A DNA stretch of 64,000 nucleotides from Aureobasidium sp. EXF-3400. Its lineage: Eukaryota; Ascomycota; Dothideomycetes; Dothideales; Saccotheciaceae. Shown here piece by piece: positions 23,436 to 34,455 of this stretch. The translations under genes and the position numbers were made by a program. The notes beneath the pieces are model-generated. The model worked only from the letters and a program-made list of their open reading frames with translations, searched no databases and was not told the DNA's origin. Position 1 is the stretch's first letter. Every line of letters starts with the position of its first letter. The stretch is from NCBI GenBank assembly GCA_024195585.1, contig SWBL01000261.1, forward strand, positions 1 through 64,000. Direction: 5' to 3'.

Positions 23436-24567
23436 CTACTTGAGTTTCTTGGTCTCGGGCTCGTAGCTTCTATCATCGGCGCCTTCGACTTCCTTGACGA
23501 TGTTCTCCATTTCCTTGACCTGGCGTTGCCACTCGGCTGTGCCCATCTTGGTCTCGCGGCGGAAGAGCTCGTCGTTGGGCTTGCGGTAGCTGCCACCGAG
23601 GCGGTCCCAGAGGGTGGTGAATTGTCCGTAGTTGTAGTTGAAGTACAGGTGATGCATTGTGTGGCAAGCGGCACCGTTGATGATAGGGCTGTTGGCGACG
23701 TACTCACCGTCGTGGATCATGACGGTCCAGACGTTGATGAACATGAAAAGAGCAATGTAGGAGAACTTCTGCAGCGGGAAGAGGAAAGGGAAAACGTGGT
23801 AGGGTAGCGATTGAGCGTAGCCGTCGAGAGGGTGGAAAGCGTGCGAGGCGAAAGGAGAGGGCATGATCCACTTGTGGTGAGGCTTGTGCAACTTCTTGTA
23901 GAGTCTAGGGTGGTGCAGAGCGCGGTGGATCCAGTAAACAAAGAAGTCGGTGAAGCAGACGAAGAAGGGGAACTGGAGAAGCAAGTACCAGCCACCGAGG
24001 TTCCACGATGAGCTCTCGGGCAAGACGTCGTAGATGTTGGAGTAGCCACGGACCTCAGCAAGGAACCACGGGACAGTAAGAGCGGACATGGTGGGCATGG
24101 CTTCAAGAGCCTGGCGGATTTCGAGGCGCATCTGGTTCTTGAGGAACTTGGGGTGGTGGATTGTTGTCTTGTCGAAGACGAAGATGTATGAGAGACCGGC
24201 GCAGACAAAGTAATTTAGCAGACCAAAGCCCCTGCAAAATTGTTAGTCTGCGATGAAATCTCTAAAGGCTGAGTAGTCGCAAAGCATACCATGTGATAAG
24301 GAACAAGGAAATAGCCTGTCTGGCCATGTTGTCTCGCGGCCATCGGCTCATGTATGCATATGAACTAGGCTCGACCGAGAAGTACTGGCTTGCAGGCTCG
24401 AATTTGTAGGGGGTAACACCACGGGCCATGGTCGACCAGGTAGCATTAGGAGATGCAGCAAAGTCACCGACAGTGCTCATGGCGAGCATTGACGATGTCA
24501 AAGGCAGAACGGTCGCATATAGTCGATCGAACGCGTATGTGTCGAGTACCTCTAGGATCACATCCAT
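23436..24567 (-). CDS. ERG3: Delta7-sterol C5(6)-desaturase
   Basis: Two exons (24567-24290, 24231-23436), 357 residues. Fatty-acid-hydroxylase fold with three His boxes that bind the di-iron centre: HRALHH (about residue 194), HKPHH (about 207) and HTMHH (about 277). The stretch [20 protein letters not shown] is highly conserved in ERG3. Several hydrophobic segments fit an ER membrane enzyme; the C-terminus ends in Lys-rich ETKKLK, compatible with an ER-retrieval signal. It introduces the C5 double bond in episterol during ergosterol synthesis. The intron splits Trp (TG|G). Confidence 0.95.
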
Positions 24568-25694
24568 CGTCGCGGTATTGCTGTGTGGCGCTGTGTTGGT
24601 TCTGCAGGTTTTGGTTGTTGTTGATACGCGGATATGAAGGAGAAAAAGGGTCCACGAGTTTCTGCAGTTGAAAAGATCGAATTGTGAGAGCGTTAGAGCA
24701 GAAGGTGCAGTAGCCGGTAAAGAATGACAGGCGCGTGGAAGCAATTGAAAAAGAACGACTTGTTTATCTATCAGAAGTGGCAGAATGAGCGAGCGTGCTG
24801 CGGAGCTCGGAATCAGCCCACAAAAAATCGAACCACAATCAGAGGCAAATGAGGGATCAGTGGGGCCTGGCCGTCTGGTGAGTCTAAGGAGCACAGCCGG
24901 CATAATCAGGGTTCAGCCAAACCTGCTTCCCGCTCCTGCCCGGAGAGGCAACAATCGTCAGGTCGCGCCTTCTCCCGCAGTCCGCTGTCAACCACCTCTT
25001 CTCCTTAGTTTCACCAGAACGCCTTTCTGAGAGCCCCTTCCGAACCCCTGCCACCAACTCAACTCTAACCCGTCTTGCCAACGTATAGCCAATCATGCTT
25101 TTATACACGCGACTCGCGCAGCCTACAACAACGACATGGCGCCAGCTCAAGTACGACCTCGTACAAAGTCGTATGTTTTTCCGCTCATTGTGATTCGTGA
25201 TCTGCAGCCAAGCCCTGTCAGCTCTCGTCCATCTCCCCTGGTGTCGTCTCATCTCTCAAACCACAACGCTCATATCTCGGACGACGGAGATTACAGCTTC
25301 CGAGCAGCCTCGAAGGCCTTATCTTCTTTGTTGATGCCAATTCTTAATCACGCGTCTCTCATGGAGACGACATTGTGCTTGGTTTCTCAATTCTTATTAT
25401 AGGCCACTGGTCCATCGCTGGGTAATTGAAATGTTTGTCATTTGTGATCATCCGAGACTTTCGAGAGTATTTCTCGATGAGCAAAGCGCCTTTTACTAAA
25501 GTATGAGCGCGTGTGGTATCGTCAGCTTCCCTCAAGTCGCGCCGTGCTGTAAAAACAAAGAAACCCGAAACTTGCAAATGATACGCCCCAGAGAATGCAT
25601 CCACACCCCAAGTTTTTCACTGTTGCCAGAATACGCCATGCTTGCCGTATGTCATTAGCTGCTGTCGTTAAATCCATGTGCTTCCCTAGCTACC
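24568..25694. other. Intergenic region: ERG3 promoter and SUMO-ligase 3' flank
   Basis: 1127 bp. A frame at 25136-25402 starts MAPAQVRPRTKS and contains a GTATGT donor-like site, but I found no consistent exon structure and do not call it. Confidence 0.35.
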
Positions 25695-27700
25695 TCAGCC
25701 CCTAGATCGGCTATTGCTGTAGCTTTGTGTATCTTTATAGGTCGGACCAGTCGGTGCCCCAAACGGCCATGGTAGTCTTTGATCTTGCGGTAATCCACCG
25801 TTCGGTTGGGGTGGTTTGATCGGAGGTAGTGCAAGTGTGTCGCCAGGATTCATTGGTGGTAAGCCAGATCCTACTCCGTTAAACGGTCTATTGGCCAAGT
25901 CAGCAAACCTGCTGTCTTGTAGACTCGCCGGAGTATTATAGGAAGTGTTCTGACTCGTGTTGGTGCGTTTAGCTGGTCGCGGAGGCTCATCCTCATCGTC
26001 CGATAGGGTCAAGTCGATGACTGCCGTAGAAGGTCGCTTAGCGCTGGGTCGATGCGCCACTGTCGATGCTTCACGCGAGACTGGTGGCGTCTGTTGTGCG
26101 AGAACTGGAGTCGCCGAGTTGTGTTCGGCCTTGATCTTGTCCACGGTCCCGGCCTTCTTTGGGGTGTCATCGATCTCGATAATGTCATCATCACTGTCGT
26201 TGTCATAAGCTGCGCGTGCCTGAGATTTCTGACGGTTGTTTGTATCGTCTCCGTGGTCGATTGCTTTCCATTGTCCATCGGGCTCGATCGTGACTTGGTC
26301 GACAGAACTAGATGTGTTTTGTAAGATGTCCTGTACATAGTTGTCGACACAGAGGCTCTGGTAGGAGAGAGTCTTATTGCAGACAGGGCAAGTCCAAGTT
26401 GGTGCCTGCTCTTGCAGTTGCAAGAAGTAAGAACCGTCGAAACATTGGTTGTGTGAGCAAACGTTGGACCTGCAGGGAATGCTGATTCGCATAGTTGAGA
26501 TGGGATCCTTCAAGGACATGACGGCGGAAGTGGTGACAATGTCCGGATCTTGTGCTTTGACAGCCACTAAAGTAGGGAATTAGTCCTGCGTGGCGCTTAT
26601 GCGAAGATCAGGTAAACGCACTTTCTCGAAGAACAGTATCTCTAGGAATTCTGCTGCCGCTTTGCTTGAGCCGAGCTGCGAGATCTGTGGCAGATGTCAC
26701 CTTGACAAGATTGACCATGAGAGAAAATCGCTTGAAAACAAGTTAGCATACGGGTTTGTATAGCGTGATCGAAATGGTTCAACACACTTCCTTTGTGAGC
26801 GCATAAGTCACATGGATGATGTTCTGAGCAGTTGGGAGCTTTCGGATGAGATCGGTAATGTCGACAGGTTTGGTGGTGCCAGGTTTATTCTTCAAACCCT
26901 TGAAGCTCTTGCGCACTTCATCTCCATTGACCTTGACTTCGATCTGACTCGGGAAGGCAATGTCAATGTTGAAAGCGTAGGGACCTAGAGTCGAGGTAGT
27001 AGCGCAGTAGAGCATAACGCGCAACGAAGGGTCGGCTTTGAGGGATGTACAGATGGCCTCGCTAAGGTGGAGCTTCTCGTCAAAGGAGTGACGATTGTGT
27101 GGCATTTCTGGAGCTACGATTAGTCTCGCATGGTGGTCAGAACAACTTGGGACAGATTCGAGTAAATACCTGACAATTCTCTCGTGGCTGTAAGGGCTTC
27201 TTTGATGTGGTAAAAGGGACTCTCTCTGAACCTGACCGAGGCACGAGGTGTGGAGATCGCACGTGCGGGTTGAGCCTGGTGGTATGTAGGCATGCCGTTC
27301 GAGACCCTTGGATAGGCAGGCATGCCGGCGGTGGAGTGGGGAGCTGGAGAAATGGGAGTGATGGTGTCGCGGGCCAGTGAAGGCTGATGACTTTGTGCTG
27401 GAGGGTCGCGGCCTTGGTTCTCGGCGCGGTAGCGTAACCTCTCGAGTGCTGTTGCGTCGCCCTTGCGGAGATGGTGAGCGATGACTGATGGACAAGTTGT
27501 TAGCGCCATGTGGAAAGTGTTGGAGGGACTCGTGGAATCGGATTACCCTCAGAGATGCGCTTCTGCAGAGCGGCTTTCACACCAGACACCTGGAGACCCT
27601 CTTGACGGCAGATTTCCTTTAGGTCATTGTTGATGAGGTTTTTTATCTTGCGGTCGACGAAAGACGCGAGGTCTCGAAGCCGGACGGGATCGCTTGCCAT
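25695..27700 (-). CDS. SUMO E3 ligase, Siz/PIAS family
   Basis: Five exons (27700-27547, 27484-27170, 27107-26788, 26730-26622, 26566-25695) close in phase to 589 residues. Residues 5-50 are a SAP DNA-binding motif (IKNLINNDLKEICRQEGLQ, VSGVKAALQKRI). A PINIT domain follows (SPFYHIKEAL, later GDEVRKSFKGLKNKPGTTKPVDIT). The SP-RING zinc domain around residues 325-370 has CRSNVCSHNQCFDG and WTCPVCNK. Two SUMO-interacting motifs lie in the tail: DIIEIDD and AVIDLTLSDDEDE. Transfers SUMO from Ubc9 to nuclear substrates; closest by layout to yeast Siz1/Siz2 and S. pombe Pli1. The exon-3 intron has a textbook TGCTAAC branch point. ATG at 27700 is the first ATG in frame. Confidence 0.93.
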
Positions 27701-28534
27701 CTCTTTCAATCGTGCCTGCTTGCCTTCATGCAGTGTCTTGTGCTGGGGTAGTTGCTAGAAAAAGTCGCCGGAGAACTAGAAATTGGGAACTTGTCGAGAA
27801 GCTTGGCTGGTGGCTAGGAGAGCACTTCGCCGGAAACACTCTGTCGTCGGAGTGAGTACAGGTGAGGGCGAAGTGGTCATGTCCAAGTGACAGTTGAGAC
27901 GCGAAGGCGATTGGGACGGCGGCGTTAAGAACGGAACAGACAGAGAACACGGCATCTACAGGACCGACATGGACATGAGGATCGACTGCTCTATGCGTCG
28001 ATGCTAGGGGAACGACATTCAATGGACAGAGACATTGTGCTAGTTCGAGGGCAGACTTCAGTAGGCAAACATCTTCCGGCCTTCTGGAAGAACGTGACCG
28101 TGCGTGGATCAAGTACGGATACCTGATACTTGGTGACGAACGAGAGTCCGGACCGCGCCATGATCCATTGCCTAAAGCGGTCACCTTCAGCGTGGCGCCG
28201 ACGAGGCAGAGTCGAGTCACACTTCTGTTGCGACTTGCAGCATTTACAACCATTCCTTCCTGCTGTTCGTGTTCCTTGCTTTACAACCGTCTACACATTG
28301 AGTCACTTGCTTGTGGTTTCACACGCGCAGTAGGAAACAAAGATCACCAGACCCTGCACGCTCCAAGCAAGCAAAGCAGCAGCTGCCTTTCAACAGTCGC
28401 CCGATCGTCCTTCTCCGCACGTTTAAGCGACCGACCGCCCGCCGCTGACCCGCTTTCTTGTTCCATCCCAAGAGAATTTATCTCTTTCCTTCACCGCAAT
28501 CTCGCACCCAACAACCCACCCTTATACAGCAAAA
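27701..28534. promoter_or_regulatory. Divergent intergenic region, SUMO ligase / DUF2423 gene
   Basis: 834 bp between divergent starts. The open frames on both strands here overlap and have no family features. Nothing else recognised. Confidence 0.35.
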
Positions 28535-29336
28535 ATGGGCAAAGGTCTCCGATCAAGCGTCCTCAAGACGAACAACAGAAAGCTCAAGAAGAATGTCTTT
28601 GGCCCCGTCGAGGCTGCCCGCACCGAGCGTCTGTCGCAAAAGCTGCAAGAATTAGCCTCGCAGCCAAAGCCCCCAAAGGCCGAAATGGAAGTCGAGGAAT
28701 CAAATGGTATGCGCACTCTTCGTCGCGACTCACGACCATGCAAGCTAACATCCACATTCACAGACTCGAAGCAGGCCGAGTCCGAGGCCAAGGCTACCAA
28801 CGCAAATGGTGCGTTAAATGCTCTTGCAATCCCGGTGCCAAAGTCGCTCGCCCATCAATGTCCCGCTACTGCTGCTGCCTCGATGAACATGCTCACTCCT
28901 CCGCCCACCCCTCCGCTCGACATCTCCGACTTCAGCAGACCCTCTGTCAGATCCGCCCACCGACACTATGCCGACGAACAGCTCTTCTTCCACCTCCTGG
29001 GTGTCTCGACCGACATCCACGGCTTCGACTCGTTCGGCAACATTTGTTTAGGTTTCGGATCCGACTCTGAGAGTGACAATGAGAGCAGCAGCAGTAGCAG
29101 CAGCCTTGGCAGCGGCTATGAGTGAGCCAGTTGACTGTCCGAACGAGGCTAACCCGCCTTTTTCATCATCAGACACCGCTATGGAACTCGACTTGACCAA
29201 CGCTCCCAGAACAAGCTGGATCAAGGCCGAGAAGAGAGCCAAGGAAGAGAAGCGCAACCGCATCGAAAAGAAGCAAAAGCGCAAGGTCATCAACCAAATG
29301 ACCTTCAAGAAGAACCCTCGTACCGGAAAGAAGTGA
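28535..29336 (+). CDS. DUF2423 family small basic protein (yeast Ybl028c-like)
   Basis: Three exons (28535-28706, 28764-28808, 29173-29336) give 126 residues. The N-terminus MGKGLRSSVLKTNNRKLKKNVF and PVEAARTERLSQKLQELA match DUF2423; the basic tail (KRNRIEKKQKRKVINQMTF) fits nucleolar members of the family. Both introns are phase 1 and restore Asp codons. The second intron would be 364 nt, unusually long for this locus, and carries a coding-like stretch in frame with exon 2 that ends at a stop at 29125. If that intron is retained, the product is about 177 residues with a different C-terminus. The short form is preferred because only it includes the conserved basic tail. Confidence 0.72.
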
Positions 29337-29819
29337 GAGGCACACGCCTGATTCATCTTCATGCTTCGAGGCATAGGGCGAGATTGATGTATTCGATCTC
29401 AGGGAAGGACGGGGGAGGAGGGAAGAAGCAAGCATCAGGGTGCGAAACTCATCGCCGCAGCCCCACGGAGTTCTGGAAAGGGTAGAAAGGTCTGTCTTGG
29501 GTTCCAACAAAAAGGATTACCGGCGTCAAATACCAAAGGTTGGCGGCACTGTCGGAACAACATGGATGTTTCAAGGGTGTAGATGAAGTTTTGCTTAGCA
29601 TACGCGATTGTCATATCCACGCGAAGAATCGAGTTGCATGTTTTTGTTCTGAAATCAGCGTCCAAATACTTGAATAATGTTATGAAAGCAATGCTTATAT
29701 GGGTATCCGTCCCAAAACTCCTAGCTATGATAAGAAATAAGAAACCGCCCCCTTCATTAATTACAGCCTCCTAGACCACGGGTATTCGACCGTCAGAAGT
29801 CGGGTTCGCTTGCCACCAC
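29337..29819. other. Convergent intergenic region
   Basis: 483 bp between the 3' ends of the DUF2423 gene and the Erf4-like gene. Nothing recognised beyond probable 3' untranslated sequence. Confidence 0.35.
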
Positions 29820-30623
29820 TCACATTGACATGACATCGCCATCGCCAACATCAACATGCGGATCAGGGATCTGGATATCCAGACTCAAGAAGCCCGTCCT
29901 CCTCAGATCAATCAATCTCACCTCTCTGCCTTCCCTCTCAGCCTCAGTATTCCATCCCTCGACCCATCTCTCCATATCCCTGACTCCTCTCTTAACTCCA
30001 GTCCAGCCAAAGTTATCCCACAAGAAGCCTGTCGCAACACCCATCAAAGCATCAAACCAACTTGCCCAAGTGTTGGGCTCAAAGGCATGCTTCAACATTG
30101 GATTCAACGTTTCAATCACAGTTCTGAATTCTGACTCTGACATCCACAAGTCCAGAATTTCGGGGTATAGGTTTTGGAGGGCTGGATAGAGGTCTCCTGC
30201 CACTAGCCAATCTCGCTGTATGCGAATCACACGAGTAGTTGCGTAAGTCGGAGACGAAATAGCAACATGAGTGTTCAGATGCGGGAAACAAGGGTGAGAA
30301 GAACCCCAGGGTAATTCATCTTCTAGTTGTGTGTCGTGGCTGTGGGCACTGGCTGTATAATCGATATTGGGAATGCCTTGCCATCCTGGACTCGGTGGCA
30401 GCAGACTGGGATGCAGACTTGGGGGTCGGAGAGAGTTGCGGCTGGATTGCTCGTGTAGGGTGCGTCGGCTGGGTTTGCGGTTTACGGGCAGAGAGGCTCG
30501 TGAAGGTCGCGAGTGCAGGCTTGGTTGTGCTTGTGATTCGAGATCGGGGATTGGTGGTGGTGGTGGGTGGTTTTGTATGTTTGAGGCTTCTTCTACGCCG
30601 GCGAGTTTGTTGAAGGGTTGCAT
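29820..30623 (-). CDS. ERF4: Ras palmitoyltransferase accessory subunit (Erf4/Golga7 domain)
   Basis: Single exon, 267 residues from the ATG at 30623; an in-frame ATG at 30737 is less likely because a TATATATA element lies between the two. The N-terminal 120 residues are Pro/Ser-rich. The Golga7/Erf4 domain follows: VIRIQRDW, then GDLYPALQNLYPEILDLWMSE, FRTVIETLNPMLKHAF and WASWFDALMGVATGFLWDNF. In yeast Erf4 pairs with the DHHC enzyme Erf2 at the ER to palmitoylate Ras. Erf2 is not in this window. Confidence 0.88.
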   Translation of the reverse strand: MQPFNKLAGVEEASNIQNHPPPPPIPDLESQAQPSLHSRPSRASLPVNRKPSRRTLHEQSSRNSLRPPSLHPSLLPPSPGWQGIPNIDYTASAHSHDTQLEDELPWGSSHPCFPHLNTHVAISSPTYATTRVIRIQRDWLVAGDLYPALQNLYPEILDLWMSESEFRTVIETLNPMLKHAFEPNTWASWFDALMGVATGFLWDNFGWTGVKRGVRDMERWVEGWNTEAEREGREVRLIDLRRTGFLSLDIQIPDPHVDVGDGDVMSM

Positions 30624-31149
30624 CTTGTCTCTATGCTGTGTCGACTGTCTCGTTGTTTCTCCGATGGGCGTGGAGTCGAGATGGTATATATAGGTTGTTT
30701 GCGCCGGTACTTGGGGTAGTCGTTGATGCCGTCGCAATGCGGACTTGAGCGTTTGATGTCAAAGACAAAGTGAAGTTTGATACAGGTGAAGGCTTCTCGG
30801 TCAGATTTGAAGGTTGTACATGGTCTTTCTGTCGAGAGTCGCAATTTCCGAGGGCCTTGATGGGCGCCATCGTCCGTGCACGTCCTTCGATCATCTCGAG
30901 CCGTTGATCTCGACTCTCTTCATCTTCTATATAGAACTATATATTCTGTAGTTTTTTTGCAGTCGGTTCTGAGTTACGACATTGCGCTCATATTCGATGC
31001 CTCGTCGATTGGAATTCGAGATGCTCTATCACCTGCTATGAATGGTCGATGACCCTGTTTGACATCACGCTTACACGGCAATACGCAGTACACGCCTCAG
31101 TCAAGTATACAATTATATAGAGACACCAGAACTAGTCGCCTCTACCCTC
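30624..31149. promoter_or_regulatory. Divergent intergenic region with TATA-like elements
   Basis: 526 bp between divergent starts. TATATATA at about 30684-30691 sits some 65 bp upstream of the Erf4 start; further AT-rich TATA-like strings lie near 30930 and 31110, the latter about 35 bp before the hydrolase start. Confidence 0.4.
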
Positions 31150-32091
31150 ATGTCTCGCGTTCCATCCGTTGTCCGTCAACTTCTCTCCAACCTCCACAAG
31201 AATCTCACAAATATGTCCAAGCCAAAGACCAACAACACCTCCCTTTCCGCCACCACCCCAATCCCTCAAACCCACCATCCCACGAAGCTATCACAATACT
31301 CTGGCCTCGAGCACCTACCCACAGCCGCGAAACTACCTTCGGTCGTCAAGTCATTCAACCTCAAAGTTGAAGATGGCATCGATGGAACCGTCCCTGCATT
31401 CCTACATCTACCCAAGAACTATCAGAACCAGCAAAGCACAGCCGCAATCTTACTCTCAGGCGCTGGCGGTGGTGTAACAGGCCCTTCTGGTATCTATCTC
31501 AGCATGGCGGACAAATTGGCTTCTTTGCAACATGGTCTTCCCGTTCTGCGCATGGATTACCGCATTCCTGCCCGCAACAAGTATTGCGTTGCTGATGTAC
31601 TGGCAGCTATGGATTACTTGACCGCTGAGTATAACCTTAGTCGGTTTGTGCTAGTTGGTTGGTCTTTTGGCGGCGCTCCTGTTTTTACAGTTGGTGGCCA
31701 GGACTCGAGGGTTGTGGGATGTGCGACTATCGCTTCTCAGACTGCAGAAACGGAAGGTATCAGAGCGGTGGGAAGAAGAGGTGTACCTGTGTTGCTATTA
31801 CATGGCACCGGTGATCGCACGCTGAGTCCGCAGTGCAGTGAGAGACTGTACAGTATGTATGGATCGAAGGGACACAGAAAGGTGCATTACTTTGAGGGTG
31901 ATGATCATGCACTTACGAGGAACAGTCTTGAGGCTGAACGGATGTTGTATGAGTTCATTGCAGACGTAGCTGGCTTGAAGATGGGTAAAGCCGAGACAGA
32001 GATGGTGAATAAGAGTCTTGTTGACCAGGGAGACAAGATCGAGATCATGAAGAAGGGCGGTGACTTGAAGGGTGCTGAGAGCATCGAGTAG
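31150..32091 (+). CDS. Alpha/beta-hydrolase (dienelactone-hydrolase-like)
   Basis: Single exon, 313 residues. The nucleophile elbow is GWSFGG, preceded by FVLVGWS; the acid residue is likely in LLHGTGDRTLSP and the His in GDDHALTRNS. The oxyanion region is LSGAGGGVTGP. The first 21 residues are rich in Arg, Lys, Ser and Leu without acidic residues, and could be a mitochondrial presequence; a second ATG at 31213 has a better context and would give a cytosolic form. Substrate is unknown. Confidence 0.85.
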   Translation: MSRVPSVVRQLLSNLHKNLTNMSKPKTNNTSLSATTPIPQTHHPTKLSQYSGLEHLPTAAKLPSVVKSFNLKVEDGIDGTVPAFLHLPKNYQNQQSTAAILLSGAGGGVTGPSGIYLSMADKLASLQHGLPVLRMDYRIPARNKYCVADVLAAMDYLTAEYNLSRFVLVGWSFGGAPVFTVGGQDSRVVGCATIASQTAETEGIRAVGRRGVPVLLLHGTGDRTLSPQCSERLYSMYGSKGHRKVHYFEGDDHALTRNSLEAERMLYEFIADVAGLKMGKAETEMVNKSLVDQGDKIEIMKKGGDLKGAESIE

Positions 32092-34455
32092 ATATGTGAT
32101 ATTTGATATCTGACATCTAAATTCTTTACTGGCGCTTCCGCTTCCAAAAAGCTGTTGTTCGAGTCAAAGGGGGATCGATGGTGACTGGGGCCAACAATTT
32201 CTGAACAGCAAGAGGATTCCTGAACATACACGCCGCCGATCCGTTGCGAAGAAGATATCTGTTGTCTTCTAGGGAAGGGTCACCAAAACAAAACAAAAAC
32301 AGAAGCATACCAACGAGCAAAACAGAAACCCTCTCTAGCCGCCGAAAGCTAGAAGGGAAAGAGGAAACCCAGGAGTTTTCATCATTATTGTTGTCGGGTG
32401 AGGATTACTGGGACCTCTGGCATAAAGATCCTGGCGATGAGGAGGATCGAACCAGTGGGCGCTGGTCAACTACATGGGAGACACGAGCTACTACCACTGC
32501 GCCATCCCACCGATTCGATGTGTTTATAGCTGGTTTGCAGCAATATGATACTATGTTGTGGCTCCCTTCACTTCCAGTGGTGACTTGGGTGAAGTTTCCG
32601 GTGCCCTGCGTCACAGTCTTTGACACATACCCCATATGAAGGGGATTTCTTCTTGCTCCTACTCGATTTGTCGCCATTGGTACTGCACTGCTGCTGAGTA
32701 GAGTATTGTGATTGAGATTGAAATTGAGGGTAAGACGTTTCGTGTGCTTTGTTTATGTGAAGTGAATGATGATGACCGTGATGAACAAACGTACTTACCT
32801 CAGTCTAAGAAATTCTACATGGCGGCTGCACTTCACGAGGCAAACAGACCTTATGAAGATGATTCGGAGATATGCCACTGACAAAGGGCGAGCACGTTGT
32901 CAACAAACTTGATTCTACCACGATCGAGCATCCAAGCACCTGATTATCCGGAACCTCGCTAACATGATCGAGAGAGCGGCAATTCGGGACGCAGAGAGCA
33001 ATGTGGAGTCCATGTACACTGTACATTTCCAAGAATGCGAGGGCAACGAGCACAAGACTTCCCAGACGATCTCATCAACATATAAGGAGTTCAACCTCTT
33101 TCGATAGACAGGGGACAATCTTCTCGTCTCCAGAATCACGCGGAAAGATTAGACAAATTTAGTTGTCAACCTACGTGTTATCGCTGCAGCTTCCGATACA
33201 GGCAAAACAGCTTGAGCTCTACAATCACTACTTCTCATGCCGGCTTGAGTATACTAACATGCGGAAGGCGGTCACTACTTCGTTGATGGCGTGACGTCTG
33301 GCAATTTCACACCTTGCCAGGATGACAGTCGAGTCGGAGAATGCTGACCTTTGGAGCAAGCATGTACGAAGGAAGTCTGCTAAACTTGGAAACTCGTGTG
33401 ACATGCATCATCCACCTACTATGTGTGCATACTCGCTCGGGATCTGTCCTCAAAAATATTCAAGATTGACCAGAGTACGAGTAGTGTCTTCAATAAATCT
33501 AATATCTTTGTGTTTAAGTTTAAGTTCGAGTAGTTCCGCAGGTTAGAGTCCAATATAGACTTTGTGGTTGCGATCAGTGAGCAAAGCTCAAGAACTTGCG
33601 ACAGCAGAAGTCCTGCAGAGCTGACAGTGTTCGGATGAAGCAATGCAAAGAGGCGACTCGCATGGTAAACTCGAAGCCTGGATGGCTTGTCGTCGGGCGG
33701 TGCACGGGCCAGGGAACATGTCTGACAGGAGAAGGGCTGATCGTACCGAGCTCGCCAGTGCCCTCGCGGCGAGTCAACCGAGTTTGCAGGAGGCAGCACG
33801 CACTACCAACGGCCGGTAAATCTGGAGAGAAGACGTTTTGGACTTCGCCGCTGGGGCACGGCCGAAACTTTGGTTCCTGCAAGTGAATGCAGTGGTGGAA
33901 CACGAAGCGCATGTGTCTCTTTGAATGGTCGGTCACACTGCCACAATGTTTCGACAAACAAAGGTCGGTCGGGTGGACAAACGTGGAGAGGAAGCAGTTG
34001 AGATTTATCCCCGATTTGCATGCAACGGACTGCGGGCACGCGCGGGTGTGGCTGATCTGGCGGACCCACACGGCCAGCTCTCAAATTGAGTTTTGGCGCA
34101 ACCGTGCCGACTGGTCGAAGACAGAGTTGTGGGAACGGGGGCTTTATTATGAGGTTCCCATTCGGAGAGAGCCATCCTGTGCGGTTGTGCTTCGCAGGCG
34201 TTTTCTCGCAATACGTGTCTCCCTTTCGGCCTCCGTCCATCACCATCTCACCACAGTATCCATCCCAGTCGGCGCCACCATCTCGAGTCCTTCGGCGCGA
34301 AACCGTCTTCCGGAGTGTTATAGTACGGTTTAGGGTCACCTAAACATTGTGCCTGTTCGCGACGCCGAGCAAAGTCGCGACGCGCTTCGAGCAGCGCCAT
34401 CGATCCCCCATTCCACCCATCACTACCCGACATCGCAAACTCCTCCCACGCCGCC
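32092..34455. other. 2.4-kb intergenic region upstream of TUP1
   Basis: The longest gene-free stretch in the window. It holds a tRNA-Met-like relic at 32433-32511 and, near the right end, a probable TUP1 promoter. Overlapping frames at 33574-34339 on both strands have no coding bias or known domain. No repeat or transposon remnant recognised. Confidence 0.35.
32433..32511 (-). pseudogene. tRNA-Met(CAU)-like element, probably a decayed tRNA gene
   Basis: On the minus strand an A-box-like TGGCGCAGTGGTAG and a B-box-like GGTTCGATCC lie at tRNA spacing. A CAT triplet occupies the anticodon position, and the ends GGTGGGA/CATCGCC pair over five positions. However the T-stem barely pairs, two of five anticodon-stem pairs are wobble and one is a mismatch, residue 33 is C not T, and no T-run terminator follows. 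It therefore looks like a degenerate initiator or elongator tRNA-Met rather than a working gene. Confidence 0.35.

Noticed and set aside
25136..25402. Plus-strand frame starting MAPAQVRPRTKS
   Set aside because: The only donor-like site gives an intron of 37 nt, too short, and no family match or coding bias supports it.
30624..30737. N-terminal extension of Erf4 from an upstream in-frame ATG
   Set aside because: A TATATATA element lies between the two ATGs, so the downstream start at 30623 is the more likely one.
33574..34339. Overlapping open frames on both strands upstream of TUP1
   Set aside because: No third-position bias, no domain, and the frames overlap each other antiparallel.
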